The notes under the pieces: generated by a model
Seen by the model: the letters and a program-made list of their open reading frames with translations, nothing else
Told to the model about the DNA's origin: nothing
Database searches by the model: none
Position numbers and translations under genes: made by a program
From: Pristionchus mayeri
Lineage: Eukaryota > Nematoda > Chromadorea > Rhabditida > Neodiplogasteridae
Reading direction: 5' to 3'
NCBI GenBank assembly: GCA_036245805.1
Contig: BTRK01000004.1
Location: forward strand, 31,109,541 to 31,173,540
DNA length: 64,000 nt
Part shown: positions 48,201-61,202 of the stretch, in pieces
Layout of the letters: each line of letters starts with the position of its first letter
Numbering within the stretch: the stretch's first letter is position 1

Positions 48201-48847
48201 CGTACAATTTTACTAGTTTATCGCATTCGAACCAATGCCTGAACCCTATTAGTAGTGCCCAAAGTAAAGTCTCAACTAAAACCCTCCGAAACACTAATGC
48301 TCATTGTGAAAAGTGCAAAAAATACGCGGACGATTTTGTCTTATGCTTTAAAGATTCAATTCCGACGAGAAATTAAAAATCGGCAACTTGAACTTCTCAT
48401 GATAATCTCCGAAACGCCAAAGTCCCATTCCCTCTAAACCGTCTCTCAAACAGACACGAACCTGCTCCATCTCCATGCTGCTCGACTTGTACTCATCGAA
48501 CTCCTCGTTCAGCGACTCGAATTGTACCTACAGAGATCAACGATTAGAATCCACTGAACGCTGGATATATTATTCATTATCCAGTTGTGCAAAAAATTAC
48601 TGACTAGGCAATTCTAGATATCATAGACTATCACAAACACAAATATATCGTCCCTACGGCAACTGTTACTCACAAATACGAATTTAAACAATTACAGTGG
48701 CGGTTCTACTCAGTACTACGGTATTCTCGCAGCAGTCAATCGATATTCTCTACTGACTTTGTACGCGAGTAGGTGCTCAACGAGCGTCTCCTTGCTCATC
48801 TTCGACAGCGTTTCACTCGTCATCGCAGCACCCTCGATCAGCGTCAT
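45237..48847 (-). CDS. nud-2: NudE/NDEL1 family dynein regulator
   Basis: Coiled-coil adaptor that joins LIS1 to cytoplasmic dynein in nuclear migration, spindle and axonal transport. Minus-strand exons 48758-48847, 48462-48527, 47977-48069, 47581-47762, 46345-46434, 45950-46025, 45790-45855, 45455-45577, 45237-45368; 305 aa. The family signature SLEQANDDLERKDR (residues ~120-133) matches NDEL1 ELEQANDDLER; IERATLLESELAE matches IERNAFLESELDE. An N-terminal heptad-rich region (residues ~31-175) precedes an acidic, Pro-rich linker and a C-terminal segment PFTHSINKIVKELLVRVDRV. The ATG at 48847 lies just after TTGCAG, likely a trans-splice site. Intron 5 contains a 1-kb foldback. Symbol is by similarity to C. 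elegans nud-2. Confidence 0.88.
46481..47513. mobile_element. Foldback element, ATATCACGCC family, in a NudE intron
   Basis: Begins ATATCACGCCGTTCACGAGA and ends with the complement of ATATCACGCCTCTCACGAGA. Arms of about 430 bp surround a loop near 46960-47040. It occupies most of intron 5 of NudE, between exons 46345-46434 and 47581-47762. Ends match those of 34384-35457. Confidence 0.85.
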
Positions 48848-49090
48848 CTTATCCTGCAACGGTTACGGTATGTATGAGGGTATTGATTTTCAAAGGAAAC
48901 TGGGAGGAATAGATTTGTTTTTACATCGAAGAACAAGAAGTTCGAGAATCTATCACCGATTTTTTGCATTGCTTTATAGAACATATCAAAACTCAAATCA
49001 GCGTGGTCATGGAGAGTGTTGGCAAAAGTAACTAATTAAATTTTAAAATACATCAAGGGGATTTAAACTAAAGTCGAATTCTAGGCTAGA
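48848..49090. other. NudE upstream region
   Basis: The AG at 48854-48855 (minus strand TTGCAG) is a probable trans-splice acceptor six bases before the start codon. No additional exon seen. Confidence 0.4.
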
Positions 49091-52000
49091 ATAGCGAGAG
49101 AGAAAAAACATGAGACTCTCCCAAATTTGCGCAGTTGCATCCAATATTTTGCTCACTAATCAAACAAGCGCGTTAGTGATCGAGAGGAGGGGAGGAAAGG
49201 AGAGAAAGGGGGAGAACAAGGGATCGAGATTCTGAAGAGTGAGAAAAACAAGAGTGGCAACAAGCTAATCATCACTTTTAGACACGGAGAGGCCACGTCA
49301 AAACAGCCACCCTCCCCTCCCCATTTCCTCCTTCTCAGAGACTCAAAGAGACATGCGATACACGCGGCCCTTGCGTAATCTGATATAGCCGATCCCTCTC
49401 TCGACTCTCTTCATATCTCTCATCTCTCACTTCCCTCTGTCTCTCTGCACTCTCTCCGACCTTCGCACTCTCTCGCTCGGTTATCATATCAGTTCAAGGC
49501 CTCTCTTTCTCCTGTCCCTTGCCTCGGGCGATAATCAATCACTCCCGTCTCCCTTTCTCTCTGTCATCAAAAACGCGGGTGATTGCATATCTTGCACTAA
49601 TTCCCAATGTAATCACATTTACCAACCCAAACAGGTCGCCGCAAGCAACTACAATGCTAAATCAGACTAAATCAGGCATCACGAAACTCGCACAGTGCGC
49701 CGCAGTCCACTACAATGCAAAACTCGACCGCGGCAGCTATACTACTCTCCCATCCCTTCGATTTCACAGCTGAGAGTGAGGATGCGATTGGCTCACTTTA
49801 ATCCCTCCACCCTAGCTGCTCTCCTCGATCCACGTGCTCTCTCACTCTCTCTGACTGTCTGCTCCTCTCTCGCATTCCCCCTATCTCTCTCTACTACTGC
49901 TGCTCAGATCGCGCGATTCCTCTCTAGCGGACGGCAGTGTAACATTCGCATCGTACTATCAAATTAGTGCGAGCAGAGGGGGGGGGGGGTGGACGCAACT
50001 CTCTGCCGATTGCGTCATCACTAATCAATACTTTAATCACCGCTCACCTCAAATCAATCGTAGATCAATCGTCACCACGAGTCTTCAACACGCAACAAGT
50101 AGTGGGCTGAAAAGAATATCATTTGGTATTGAGCAGTATCTACAAGGAGGAGCATTGGGGGAAACACGGCGAGTATAATCATCAGCCGCGGTATGAATCC
50201 GCCAAGAAAGTGCACTTAGTGATAGTGAGCGCGGTGGAGCGGGCCGCTCCGAGCGGCAGAAATGGGAGAGAGGCAAGGAGAAATTGAGAGAATGAACCTA
50301 TCAAAGAACAGAAGAGGGGGCAAAGAACAGGGAATGAATATCGATTAGGGTACGAGGGGGTCCAAATGGAGGGAAGGAGAAGCGACTGAGGAGGAGCTGG
50401 CAGACATAAGACTAATCATTCTGTCATTGCACAGCCACAGAAACAAGATTGATTAATGAGCAGAAGGGTGAGGAGAGAATGAGAGAGGCGCAAGAGGGAA
50501 TGGATGGGACCGGAGGAGATTATGGCTCGAGTCCCGACTACCGGACTTGGGTCCGGAACCATAAAGGGGGTGGTATCAGCTCGGATGGATGGAAGTGAGG
50601 GGTGCAGTAAGAGAGTGAAAGCTCTGATTCCTGCAAGGAATGTGGGGGGGGGGGGGGCTCTTCCCCTCGACAGTCAAACATATGCATACAGAGAGATCAG
50701 CATGCTCGCTCAGGCGCATACCATGAGCGAGTGTTTGCCCTGTCTCATACTCATGACTCCGTCTCTCTCCAGGGCCCATTGATACCAGCCAAGGTAGTCT
50801 AAGGGGGGAGGGGGTAACCAAATACGCCAGAGTATAGTGGATCAAAGTCGGTGTGAATTCCGATCTCGCCTCTCGGTTACACTCTCGTGTGAGGGGATTG
50901 GGAAGTCTGAGGAGGAGAGGGACGCTATGCAAATCTATGCTACCTTTCACACACAAGCGCGCGCTCCTACTAGAGATCACGCCGAAAAGTAGGAGATATC
51001 AAAGATCACCATCAGATACGACTCGCTCCAGACGACATTATCTGATGTTGCATGTTTGACATAAAAACGTCCGCCTACGCAGCAACAGTTCAATAAACAA
51101 CGATACTGATCTGACCCATTCGCTAGATAGATTCCGGGGCCATGTGGGAAAGAAAATACTGCAATGAGCATAAATCAAGGGTCGCAAGGGCCCTCTCTCT
51201 GAGGGAGATCGAGGCCACCCATCTGGTCTCATCTTCCCCCGTCTAGCAGGCATGTGACTAGAAGAAGAGACAACAGCCAATCTGAGATGGGCATCCTCTG
51301 AAGGGAGGAAGAATCGAAGGAAGGAGAATAAAGGGAGGGAAAGGAAGGAGGAAGGAAGAGCAGCACAAGAGTGTGAACAGACCCTCACATCCTCGGGGAC
51401 AACACTCCAGAATCGATACGTACCAGTTGAGGGCGAGCAAGCTACGTACAATAATAGCTAGAAGGCGTCATTCACGCCCTCCTGACGATACTCTAGGGAA
51501 AGCATTCCCTCAGGCGGCCCTCCACACGTGGTATAATCCTAGGAGTACGCACAGGGGAGCTCAGCCCTCCTCCCTTCCTTTCTCAGTCACAGTACACGAG
51601 TTTGTGGATCGGCTTACACACTGAGAGTGGAATCCAGTGTGAGCTACTACTTCACACGAATCAACAAGTATTTCCCATGTGAATATTCCCAAATAGTGAG
51701 ACCACAACGGAAAACTGGAATCACGAATGAAATCTCTCGCAGTACTCTTTCACACATCGATTCTTACTCGGGAATCATCGCCCCACTCCGAATCCTCTTC
51801 TCTCGGCATCAAAATTGCGCGAAAACACGACGATTCCAATGGCTTATCAATTCAAAAATCAACCCGGCACACACACGATAATCCTATTCCGAGCCACTCG
51901 AGTGAAATCAATTCCAAGGAGCGTGTAGAGACAAAAAATCGATAGAATTTGGGAGCAGAAAAACGGAGTGGATAGGCTATCTAACAATGCGAGAGCGCGG

Positions 52001-55000
52001 GAAAAAAGAAGGAGGAAGGGGGGCGAGGCGTGTGAGTGAGAGGAGGAAAATGGAGAACAAAGGGAGCCCCTGGCAACTAAGTCAACACTCGAAGCACCCG
52101 AGAATTGATGTAAACTGACGACTAAACGATGCCGTTTTTCGTTACGTAAACTGCACTTCAAAGGCGCGTAAAAAGGCGAAAAACAATGGAAGTGACCGTG
52201 AAAGCCGTTGGAATAGAACGGAGCGAATGGCATCGAAAGGCGAGGAAGTGAAATGGAGATAGCAGAGAAAAAGAGTGGAGAAACGAGCTGCCTAGGCGGG
52301 TTTGCGCCCCCATTTCGCCATACCATTCGAGAGATAGAGCAACGAGAGAGAGATCGAGAGCGATTGAAGAGAAGCAGAAAAAGTCTGTCTATGGAGAGAA
52401 AGGCAAAGGTACGCGAAAGGCGCGTAAGTTCACAATTGTAGGCCTTCTAGGGGAGAAAAACAGGCCTCTCGAAGGAGGGCCAGGAAGGATGAGAGAGGAA
52501 GTAGCTGGGGGAGGGAAAAGCGAGAGAGGACGGGGAGGGGAATCGATAGCAGCATGCTACCACAATGCAATTGCTGTCTCTCTAAGAAGCAGAGAAGAGC
52601 AGTGGGAGCGAGACGGGGAGGAATGGCGGAGAGAGGGCAGAGAAGCAGAAGGAGACGAGAGAGCACGCGAAAGTGAGAGAGTGAGAGGGGAATCTCTTCA
52701 CTCCTAATAGAACATAAGTGCTCTTGACCAGGGGAACGCTCGCGAGTGGCGGGCCAATCGAGCAGAGGCCGTTCCGTTATTGTCTGCCTGTGCCTCTTGA
52801 GAACCACTAAAGGTCAGAGGAGGTTGTTGACGAAAGGGCAGAGAGGCAGTAATGTAAGTAGTTAACGAGGGAGTGATTGTTTGTGAATGAGTGAGAACTG
52901 TGCGCACGGATTATCAGGGAATGTGCTCTTTCCGAGAGAGAGAAAGGAAGAGGAGAGGGGGGGGGGGTGGGGGATGGAACCGGCCTAGGCACAGGGGTTC
53001 TTCGCTCCCCCACCCATTTCCCCCCTTTCTGCAAACAGATTCACACTACCCTTTCCCCCTCTCCCATCACTGTAAGTGTTGCGCCCGCGTCAACTACCGG
53101 AAGTTAGGTTAAACAGTCGGCAATCAGCGGCGCCCATCAGGGAAGTTTCCCAGAAGAGAATGAAGAGAAGGGAAGAGAGCACTTCAAACCAGCCAAAGTT
53201 CTATGATGATTACGAGAAAAGAGAGACCGCGAGAGGACAAATCACTACTGGTGAGGGAAAGAGAGGGAAAGGGTTGGTGACGTCACTTCAAACACGATTC
53301 GAAAACATGCACTTCTCAATCGCACTTTCGAACCATCAGACGAGTCATACACTGCCTATCGTGCAACACTCAACTCATCGCAGACTGATTATTCTCATCA
53401 ATCTGGCCATTCCTCTTCTGATACCCCCTTATCTGCCTTTGGCCCCGCGCAAATCGCGCTCATCTCCTAGAAAATTGGCAGGTCCTTGCGGGAATCAGAG
53501 GAGGAATGTTGATAAGACGATGACTGCGGACTTTGTATCCCCTCTGCAGAACGAATGAAAATAACATACAAGAGGGGACAAGGAACAGACAGGGAGAGAG
53601 ACGCGCCCAGTGGAAACTGGAGGAGGACGAAGAGTCATTCCGAGTTATCCTATCTTGAACAAGTTAGCGAGAGATTAGTTAAAATAGAGAGTCGAGAATA
53701 GTTTCTAATTGGGAATCAACTGGTGATTCATATAGCTATTATACAGTACACATTTGAAAATTCGCGAAATGAGAACGGTCCGGTGTCAATTACGCCCAAT
53801 TGACTCGAATCAGAATGAATTCGATTCCGATTAGATCGCTTGAGCGTACACAGCAAAAAACTGCTCGGAACGGGGTCAAACGGGTTGATTGAAAAGAAGA
53901 AGAGGAATTAGATGAAGAAAGGAACAAGGCACTCTCCTGATACAAGGAGTGATCATGGGAAGGCGAAACGCAAACTGATCAGGAGGAACAAATGACGCGA
54001 AATCAACCTCGTCCGTCCATTTCTCTTTGAGTGTCCTGTACTTTCCCCCTCTCTCTCCAATCCCGGCTGAAAGTGCAACCTCTTCCCATTACCTCTCAAA
54101 CGCAACACACATAAATTGGAAGTAACTGCTCTAAATCCAGCCGCCTGTCAGTTCCAATTCGCGACCTAGTCGAAATCAGGCGAGTGAGAAATGGCGAGGG
54201 AGGTGGGGGAAGAAACGAAGGGGGTGACACACCGTATGACTCAGTATCTCCTCCCTGTACTCTCTCTGATCTCCCCGCTCTCTCGTCTCCCTCTGCCTCT
54301 CTGCTCCTCTCTTCATCACGTGCTTTCTCTCCTCGCTGCCTCCAGTCATCGTCCTCACATAAACCATCTCGTATTTCCGTTTACAAGACAATCATGGGGT
54401 GAACGTACCCCTCTCTTCCTTCTCCATGCTCTCTCGCGAGGGGGAAATGCACAAAAGAAGATGTCGTTATCCGGACACTCCTATACCATTCTCAGAATGG
54501 ACGGGATGAATAGGGGTCAGAAATCTCTCGCTGGGTTAACGGGACACGCACAATGGGCGGTAAATCCTCATCCTTGTTTGATCTGCCTAATCACATCGAG
54601 TGGACGAGACCAGTTGAGCCTGTTTCCGTTCGGGAAACCAATCGTCAACTACAACGCCTTTTAGATTCTTTGTTCTTCGAGGAATATAAGGAACATAATT
54701 CGCAAGACAATATGAAGCGAATTTCATTCACTCTCTTCAATGTACACGACGAATACACGACGAGCGACAGAAAAACGCGTACGCACAGAAAAAAAGTCCC
54801 CCATTGTCCGCATGTTTCATTGAAAGAGGAAGCGGAAGACTATCAAAGAAAGAGAAAAGAGCGACATCATCGATGGTAGATCAGCACTCGGCATTCACCT
54901 ACCGTAAGAAGGCGAGGAATCCGGAAGGGGGGGCTATGTCTGTGCTATCGTGCACAATCGCCCCGCTCGATCGGAGCTGCACAAGGATTCGCATCTATGC

Positions 55001-55450
55001 AATGGGAACGGGAGGGGAATGGAGGTGACTAATGCAGAGATTACGATCGCTTCCACATACGAACAAGAAACACTCCGCACCAGCTAACAATGGAAGGAGA
55101 TTTTTTATGCTCCAAAAAATATTCTCTTTTATAACGAGAAAATCAATAACTGGATCGCAAATACTAAAAGTTCACGTGGACCAGCACAGCTCTTCAATTT
55201 GCACTTTCCATGTTCAAGGTATCTGAATAGGCCACCAATACCTATTTCAGTCATTCAGCAACGTTGAATTTACAAATAGCATTTATCACTGGAGAAGAAA
55301 CGGGTGTCAGTCAAAATTAAGATTATGGATAAAACTTGCTACCCTAAATCGTAAACAATATCATCCGGGAGAAGAGAATCCCTCAACAATAAACAAAAAC
55401 CATGTGAGAATACAACAATCGATCATGTTACAGCATAATATCAGGAATGC
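49091..55450. other. Long purine/pyrimidine-skewed gene desert
   Basis: More than 6 kb without a supportable exon chain. It is dominated by GA-rich or CT-rich tracts (49190-49560, 50240-50520, 51290-51360, 51980-52060, 52320-52700, 52930-53000, 53570-53620, 54010-54460) and has G/C homopolymer runs at about 49979, 50644 and 52955. Open frames here are Ser/Leu/Pro- or Arg/Glu-rich and are composition artefacts. A very long NudE 5' region or undetected non-coding RNA is possible. Confidence 0.5.
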
Positions 55451-55558
55451 AACGTGTCTAAAAATGGATTAAAGGTTAAAATTTCTGGTATTAAATCAGC
55501 ACCTAATGAGGCAATCAATCTCAATCTCCGTCGCTTCTCTCATTTCTCCTCATCCGCG

Positions 55559-56967
55559 TCAGCACCCCATCCGTGCCAGCATCTCATCCTGACGTGCTCT
55601 ATCAGCTGCAGCCTCCTCTCGCAGCCGCTTCGACTCCGCCAGCTGAGCATCGATCGACGCATTGCGCGCAACTATCCTCTCTGCAATTGCATCGTCACTA
55701 CGTCACGCAATATCTTTAATGTTTTTTCCCCTAAATTTACAACTTTCTTTTCAATTTATCGGAAGCACGTACTTATGATATGATGCGGAACCACCAATTT
55801 CACTATCATAAACATCATCAGGCCGAAGTTCGCATCGTCATATTTTTCTTCCGAGCTATGCATCGCAAATCACTGCATCACATAGACAATAGCATTTTAG
55901 ATATTAATGAATCATCAACCTCATTAGTTGGGTAGAGAAGTGAGAGTGCATTAATCTACGTGAGGAAGTTCAGTTACACGTCGCATAAAAGGTCAACAAC
56001 AATAACAAGATTGGATTTGCCTGGCGACGTGCGATACCGAAGCTAATAATACGAAGAGTGAAGATGATCCCTCATTTCCCTCTTCATTACCCTCAATGGA
56101 TCGGCCGCCTCGGAGTATATAAACCCCTCGCACCCTCTCATCCGAGATAAAATAGTCTACTCTCTCTCGTCTTTTTGGTCTTCAACATAAGAACCAACTT
56201 CATTGAACCCACATCATTATCACTTGGAAATGACAGAAATGTAATCTCCAATTCTATCATCATTCCAAACCAACATCTGCCAATTAGATACTGGTGAAAC
56301 ACAATTATCACTTAAAAATTTGAAATCCACATCACGATTAAAGGAAGAAAGAATTAATTTTTCTAATCATCTCATTCTCTAAAAGACGACTAAGAAATCC
56401 GTATGGAACACCAATTTCACAGTAACCCCGACTTTATCCCCCCTCACCGTACCTCTCTCCTCTTGCTCCTCCCTCTCCCATGGGTGGGGTGGCAGTGGGG
56501 CGGGCGTCCACTCCTCCCCTCTCCATACGCGATCCGCACGCTGCGCGTCACTGCCAGTAAGTGGCGCGGCTGTCTCGAGGGCGCGGAGAGTGGAGCGCTC
56601 GCGTCCGCGTGACTCCGGATCCGCGTTGAGCACATCGAAGAGACCGCGCCAGCTAGGCGCCGTCACGCCCTCTTCCACCAGTGGACGACTGAAATCGATC
56701 GAATGACTACCGTACCCGACGAATTAGTTCTACTGTAATCCAAAGCTATTTATCAATAATTTGCATAAACAATTCAGCACTAAATTGGAATCAGTTTTTG
56801 ATCCTACCCACACTTCTTCTTACAAGCGTGCAACCACAGTTCACCAATCAAATCTTAATCCCTCCTGCTCACCTCTTCCAGTCGTCTCTATTCGTCTTCA
56901 GCCCCTCTCTCCTCCTCCATCGTTCCCTCGCTCCCTCTCCCACTCTCCAGTGCGTCTGGTCCATCAT
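55559..56967 (-). CDS. Small charged, helix-rich protein of unknown function
   Basis: Three minus-strand exons, 56873-56967, 56453-56688 and 55559-55680, sum 453 nt, 150 aa, with matching phases and GT/AG junctions. Begins MMDQTHWRVGEGARERWRRR, continues SRPLVEEGVTAPSWRGLFDV and ends in a likely amphipathic coiled coil, DAQLAESKRLREEAAADRAR and DEMLARMGC. Rich in Arg, Glu and Trp. A TTGCAG acceptor 20 bp upstream of the first ATG fits trans-splicing; upstream exons cannot be excluded because the frame stays open across it. The family is not recognised. It is head to head with the globin gene, about 800 bp apart. Confidence 0.6.
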
Positions 56968-57037
56968 CGCACGCGCGTAATCCACGTCTGCAACAGACTA
57001 TCATTAGATTTAGACCAGAGATGAAAAAGCATGGTCA

Positions 57038-57160
57038 TCCTATCGTTGGAAACCGTGGCCTAGTGGGACAAAGGTGACTGTAGAGTTTGGGATTCGAACC
57101 CCGTACCTTATGATCCACCATAGGATTAATCCTATGGTAGGTTTGAACATGGGTTTTTCA
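57038..57160. repeat. tRNA-like/SINE-like fragment
   Basis: TGGCCTAGTGGG (57057) resembles an A-box and GGGATTCGAACCCC (57090) a T-arm in antisense sense, followed by an inverted repeat CCACCATAGGATTAATCCTATGG. The pieces do not fold into one tRNA, so this may be a decayed tRNA-derived repeat. Confidence 0.25.
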
Positions 57161-57772
57161 TCTGTGATTTAGACATTTGTTTTAAAAAATCTTCATCTTC
57201 TTACTCTTTGGAGTTGCCACAACATCACTTTCATTTTTGAATCCAAGTACAACCAAACTAAACTGCACATCTCCTATTAATTCCACAATTCAAATAATAA
57301 TATGATCTTTTGGAATTAATTGTGGATAAGAAGAATGCAAGCACAGCATTCTCAGAGAATTTTAAAATTTGTTGGAACCATTGCCTTGCCTTTACATTGC
57401 CTGACGTCTGCAACCGCACCGATCTTATCTCCGATTTTCTCTACTTTATGACACAGCTGGAGTCCTTCAACACTTTATATTTCCCATCATTTCGAAATAT
57501 TTATTCCCCCCCCCTATCAAGCACTTCTCCCACCTCTAACTACTATCACATCAACGACCCTCCTTCGTGAGAGATTCATCGCCCCACTCATTCGCATTTC
57601 CGGAGAGAACTCAACCCCCAGTAGTCTCCCCTCTCTCCCCTTCCAGTAACTCCTCCTTCTACCGGCCGGATGCCGTCCCTCCTCCTTATCTTCCCCTCCA
57701 AATAGCCATTCCTGTCACGTCTCCCTCCCCTGATCAGCTACAGTACATCTCTGCAGTCACCACACCCACACA

Positions 57773-60526
57773 ATGTATCGACTACTGCTCTCTGAGCTCA
57801 ACGTCAGGCACAACCACGACGATCACGCGAATGGAGAGGTGTGGGCAGAGAAGGAGGCACATGCACGAGATTCCTCTGTCGAGCGAGCATCCACTGCTGG
57901 ATCACGAACGGTATGTAATAATTTTGGGAAGAAATTGGGTTACTTTGAAACGAGAGGAAAACATTAACATTTCATGTGCGCATACAATTAACAATCAATC
58001 AAATCGTTGCTCCCCTGCTCCTAATAGACAACATGCATAAACGTCGTACAGTCCCCTTCTCAGCGCCCCCGCCACTCCTCCGAGGACGAGAACTTGCACG
58101 CCGAGCACCGACGCAAGGCTCCCATTCCCAGCGGGAGAGAGGTCAGTTGCACTCCCTCCCTTTCCATGCTTTCTAATCTCCTGGTTGCATCATCCCTACT
58201 CCATCTCCTCTTCAGCCTCGTAAGTCCGTGCCCTTCATCGCCACTCCAATTGATGTCCAGTCTCCTCCTCCACCCGTCCCTTCTCCTCCCATCTGCTCCT
58301 CTCCCATCGTCATCGCTCCCACGCCAGAAGTCGTCTCTCCCTCTACTCCCGAAGTCATACTACCCGAACCGCCCAAGCCCATATCCCGAGCCAGGGTAAT
58401 TGCTATCCTATTTTTTTCCAAAGCATCATCCTTTGATCGGATTAATCAAATAATTCTATTCTTAGGATATTGGCAGTATAGATCCCTCTTGTTCTACAGG
58501 GTCCCATCGCTACCATGCGTCAGATAAACATGAAGCGAGCTGGCACCGGCACAAAGGACGACATCCCGCACGAGCAGGGACACGCTTGTGAGTGATGGCC
58601 TCCTCGTTCACTACTATGTCGTCAACACTAGGCCATTAGACTGCATCATCCATTAAACAAAGCATGACGCATGCAAAATTCTCAAACGTTTTTATTCCCA
58701 AGATTAATAGATAAGAATGAGCCGCTTTCATACGTTCGCATGCCTTCTCACCTGGCCCTTAAATTAAGTACGCTAGCATCCTTGATGCCCACTCATTCAG
58801 CCGCACCACCTCCTCCTCCTCGTCCTCCCTCACTCCTCCCCATTCATAGCGCGGTGCAACGGGGCCGACAGTGGCTGGCGCAAGCGAGGATACTCAGTAG
58901 CGTAGCACACCTCTAGCTTCCTCCCAATATCTTAACTGATCTAACAAGCAATCGATAGTCAGAGCATCCTATCGTAACCCCAGCGTGACCTTCCTGGCAC
59001 CATCGTATTCAGATGACGACGCGTACGCCGAGATGCAGCGCCTGACGCCGGCCCAGCGTGAGATCGTCAAGGCGACCTTCCCCGCCATGGAGGCTGACGC
59101 TATTAGGAACGCCCTACAAGTGCTGCTGCTGTGAGTGAAAGTTGTTCAGGACTATGTAAACTTCCAGTCACATTGAATGTTCATCAATAAAATCATCCGC
59201 CTTGCACGCGTATTCGATCGAGAAAAAGTTTAGAAAAAATAACCTCAATTGACAATAACTTTTTTCCACGACTGGTAATGAGAGAGCCTCGAGGATTTCC
59301 AAGAAAACCACCTACAAACCAAGCACACACTTTGCACACTCTCATGACAAAGCATCCATCCCTACAGGCTCTTCTCTGAGCACCCTCGCTACAAGAACAT
59401 CTGGCCGCAGTTCCGTGCCATCCCCGACTCCGCCCTCATGAGCGCCGTCGAACTGAGAAGACACGCATCCGTGTGAGCTGATTGTGTTATCGCAAGCACG
59501 CTGAACTCGACTCTCATCGGGATCAAGAACCTTATCTCAACATTTAGCATAATCCGTTCTCAGTTTAACTGTCTGGAACAAAAATAGCCTAGCCAGGAAT
59601 TTCCTCGCTCACTTCAACCACCTGAGCCCCGTGTAAACAGTGATTAATTCAGGTACATGAAAGGTCTGCGAGCCATCATCGACGCCATGGACGATGAGAT
59701 CTCCCTCGCCGAGCAGCTCAAGCGAATCGCACGAGCCCATATCAAGTGGAACATACACAAGTCACACGTCATGGTGAGTGCATGTGTCGAATGCATTATG
59801 AATGGCCTTATGTTTTATCTCGAAAGACAAATTCTAATTCCACTCGTCCTGTATTCGCTCTTGAGTAATTCACTGGATAACAAATTGCTCGACACGAGGC
59901 GATTCAAGCCTATCACATGCTTCATCTCCCACTAACACTCACGTTCATTTCTGAGCATCTGATTTCTGCCCTCGCTCTCTTCCACTCCTTTCTAATCGCA
60001 TTCCACAGCTTGTTTATAGTCAACACGAGGGCAGAATTCTGTCACAACGTCCGTATTAGACGGGAAGTACTGCTTTTTTCTTCCTCCTCCTCTTAATCGG
60101 GCACTACTTCATCCTGTTCCCGGAAGCTACGCAACTTCCATGACGCATTAGCAGAGACGATGCAACGACATTTGAGCTCTATGAAGCTAGAAGCAAGCAG
60201 GAAAACATATTCTAAATCGGCCTACAAATAGATCAACTTAGACCAATTTGCAGCACATGCTGCAGCCTGTCCTCGAAGTGATCTCCAACACACTCAAACA
60301 GGTTCGCACAACGACAATTAATGAAAATAATTTCGAATATCGTTCAGAAGCCTCTCAACGCCGACATCGCAGATGCCTGGACGACGCTCTACGACGTCAT
60401 CGCCAATCTCATCGATGTGATCATTCTAATTAGCCTAATTATGCAAATAAATAAATTCAGATATTCCGCGAGGTGGAGCGACGCGCCTCGCTGTCCAAGG
60501 GACGCCACAGCGTCTCATCCAACTGA
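57773..60526 (+). CDS. Globin with long N-terminal Pro-rich extension
   Basis: Heme protein of the nematode globin family. Exons 57773-57910, 58064-58141, 58216-58395, 58500-58587, 59013-59130, 59368-59472, 59653-59773, 60254-60301, 60348-60416, 60461-60526; 336 aa. Residues 1-72 are polar (RHSSEDENLHAEHRRK); residues ~73-132 are Pro-rich (SPPPPVPSPPICSSP). The globin fold starts near LTPAQREIVKATFPAM (~170), continues HPRYKNIWPQFRAI, ELRRHASVYMKGLRAIIDAM (distal His ~233, E7 position) and KRIARAHIKWNIHKSHV (proximal His ~265, F8 position), ending ADAWTTLYDVIANLIDIFRE. The 32-residue spacing of the two His fits globins. The start follows CTCTGCAG, a likely trans-splice site. The orthologous glb number is unknown. 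Confidence 0.85.
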
Positions 60527-61200
60527 TCTTTGACATTTGCTCCTCAATTCGTCTTCGAATACCATCACTTCCCAGAGTATACACAATCCACATGAGTACA
60601 AACCACGCGATCACACGATGCAAAAACGGCATCTCCAATGATCACATTATGCCCAGTTCGCTCTGTGCAGTCTAATTTCCAGAGATCTCCCGCCATTCCT
60701 CGAACTCATCTTTTCCTTTCCCAATTCCCGAGTGATGTCTCCCCTCACACGTTCAGCCCCCCTCTATACTTCCGGTGTGCAAAGCATAAATCAGTATCTT
60801 CCATAAGGAGAAATCGCCTGATGATTATTGCACACGAACTACATTCCGAGATTGATGATATTAGTGCGACAGGAAACAACCCCGCTTCAAACAACGAGGA
60901 AAAATTTACGAATGCAAAAACATTATTTTCTTCACATCATGTTCAACCTTGTAAACGACAAAATTAATGACATTAATAACAGACCCTGATCCGAGACGGC
61001 GCTCCGCTCCAGTCTGCCCACGAAGGTCTGCAAGAGCGAAGAATCAGTCAGATTATCTCAATTACTCGCATTCCCACAATTAAGCAAATTTTAGGCTGAA
61101 AAAAATAGTGAGCAAAAATAGCGATTTTGACGGTTAATCCCATCCAAAACATAAAGAAAATATTGGTCCAATGCACTCGATCGGCAATTTCATTCTTACA
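60527..61200. other. Globin 3' flank
   Basis: No supported exon. A/T-rich with C/T-rich patches near 60700-60780. AATAAATAAATTCA just upstream of the last exon is intronic, and no clear polyadenylation signal was seen after the stop. Confidence 0.4.
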
Positions 61201-61202
61201 TG

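Noticed and set aside
51859..52807. Several long Ser/Leu-rich minus-strand frames
   Set aside because: They arise from purine-rich plus-strand tracts; no splice logic or similarity.
57567..58040. 157-codon frame beginning MRDSSPHSF as the globin first exon
   Set aside because: It ends the exon in phase 2, which forces a stop or a wrong frame downstream; the frame starting at 57773 joins the following exons in phase.
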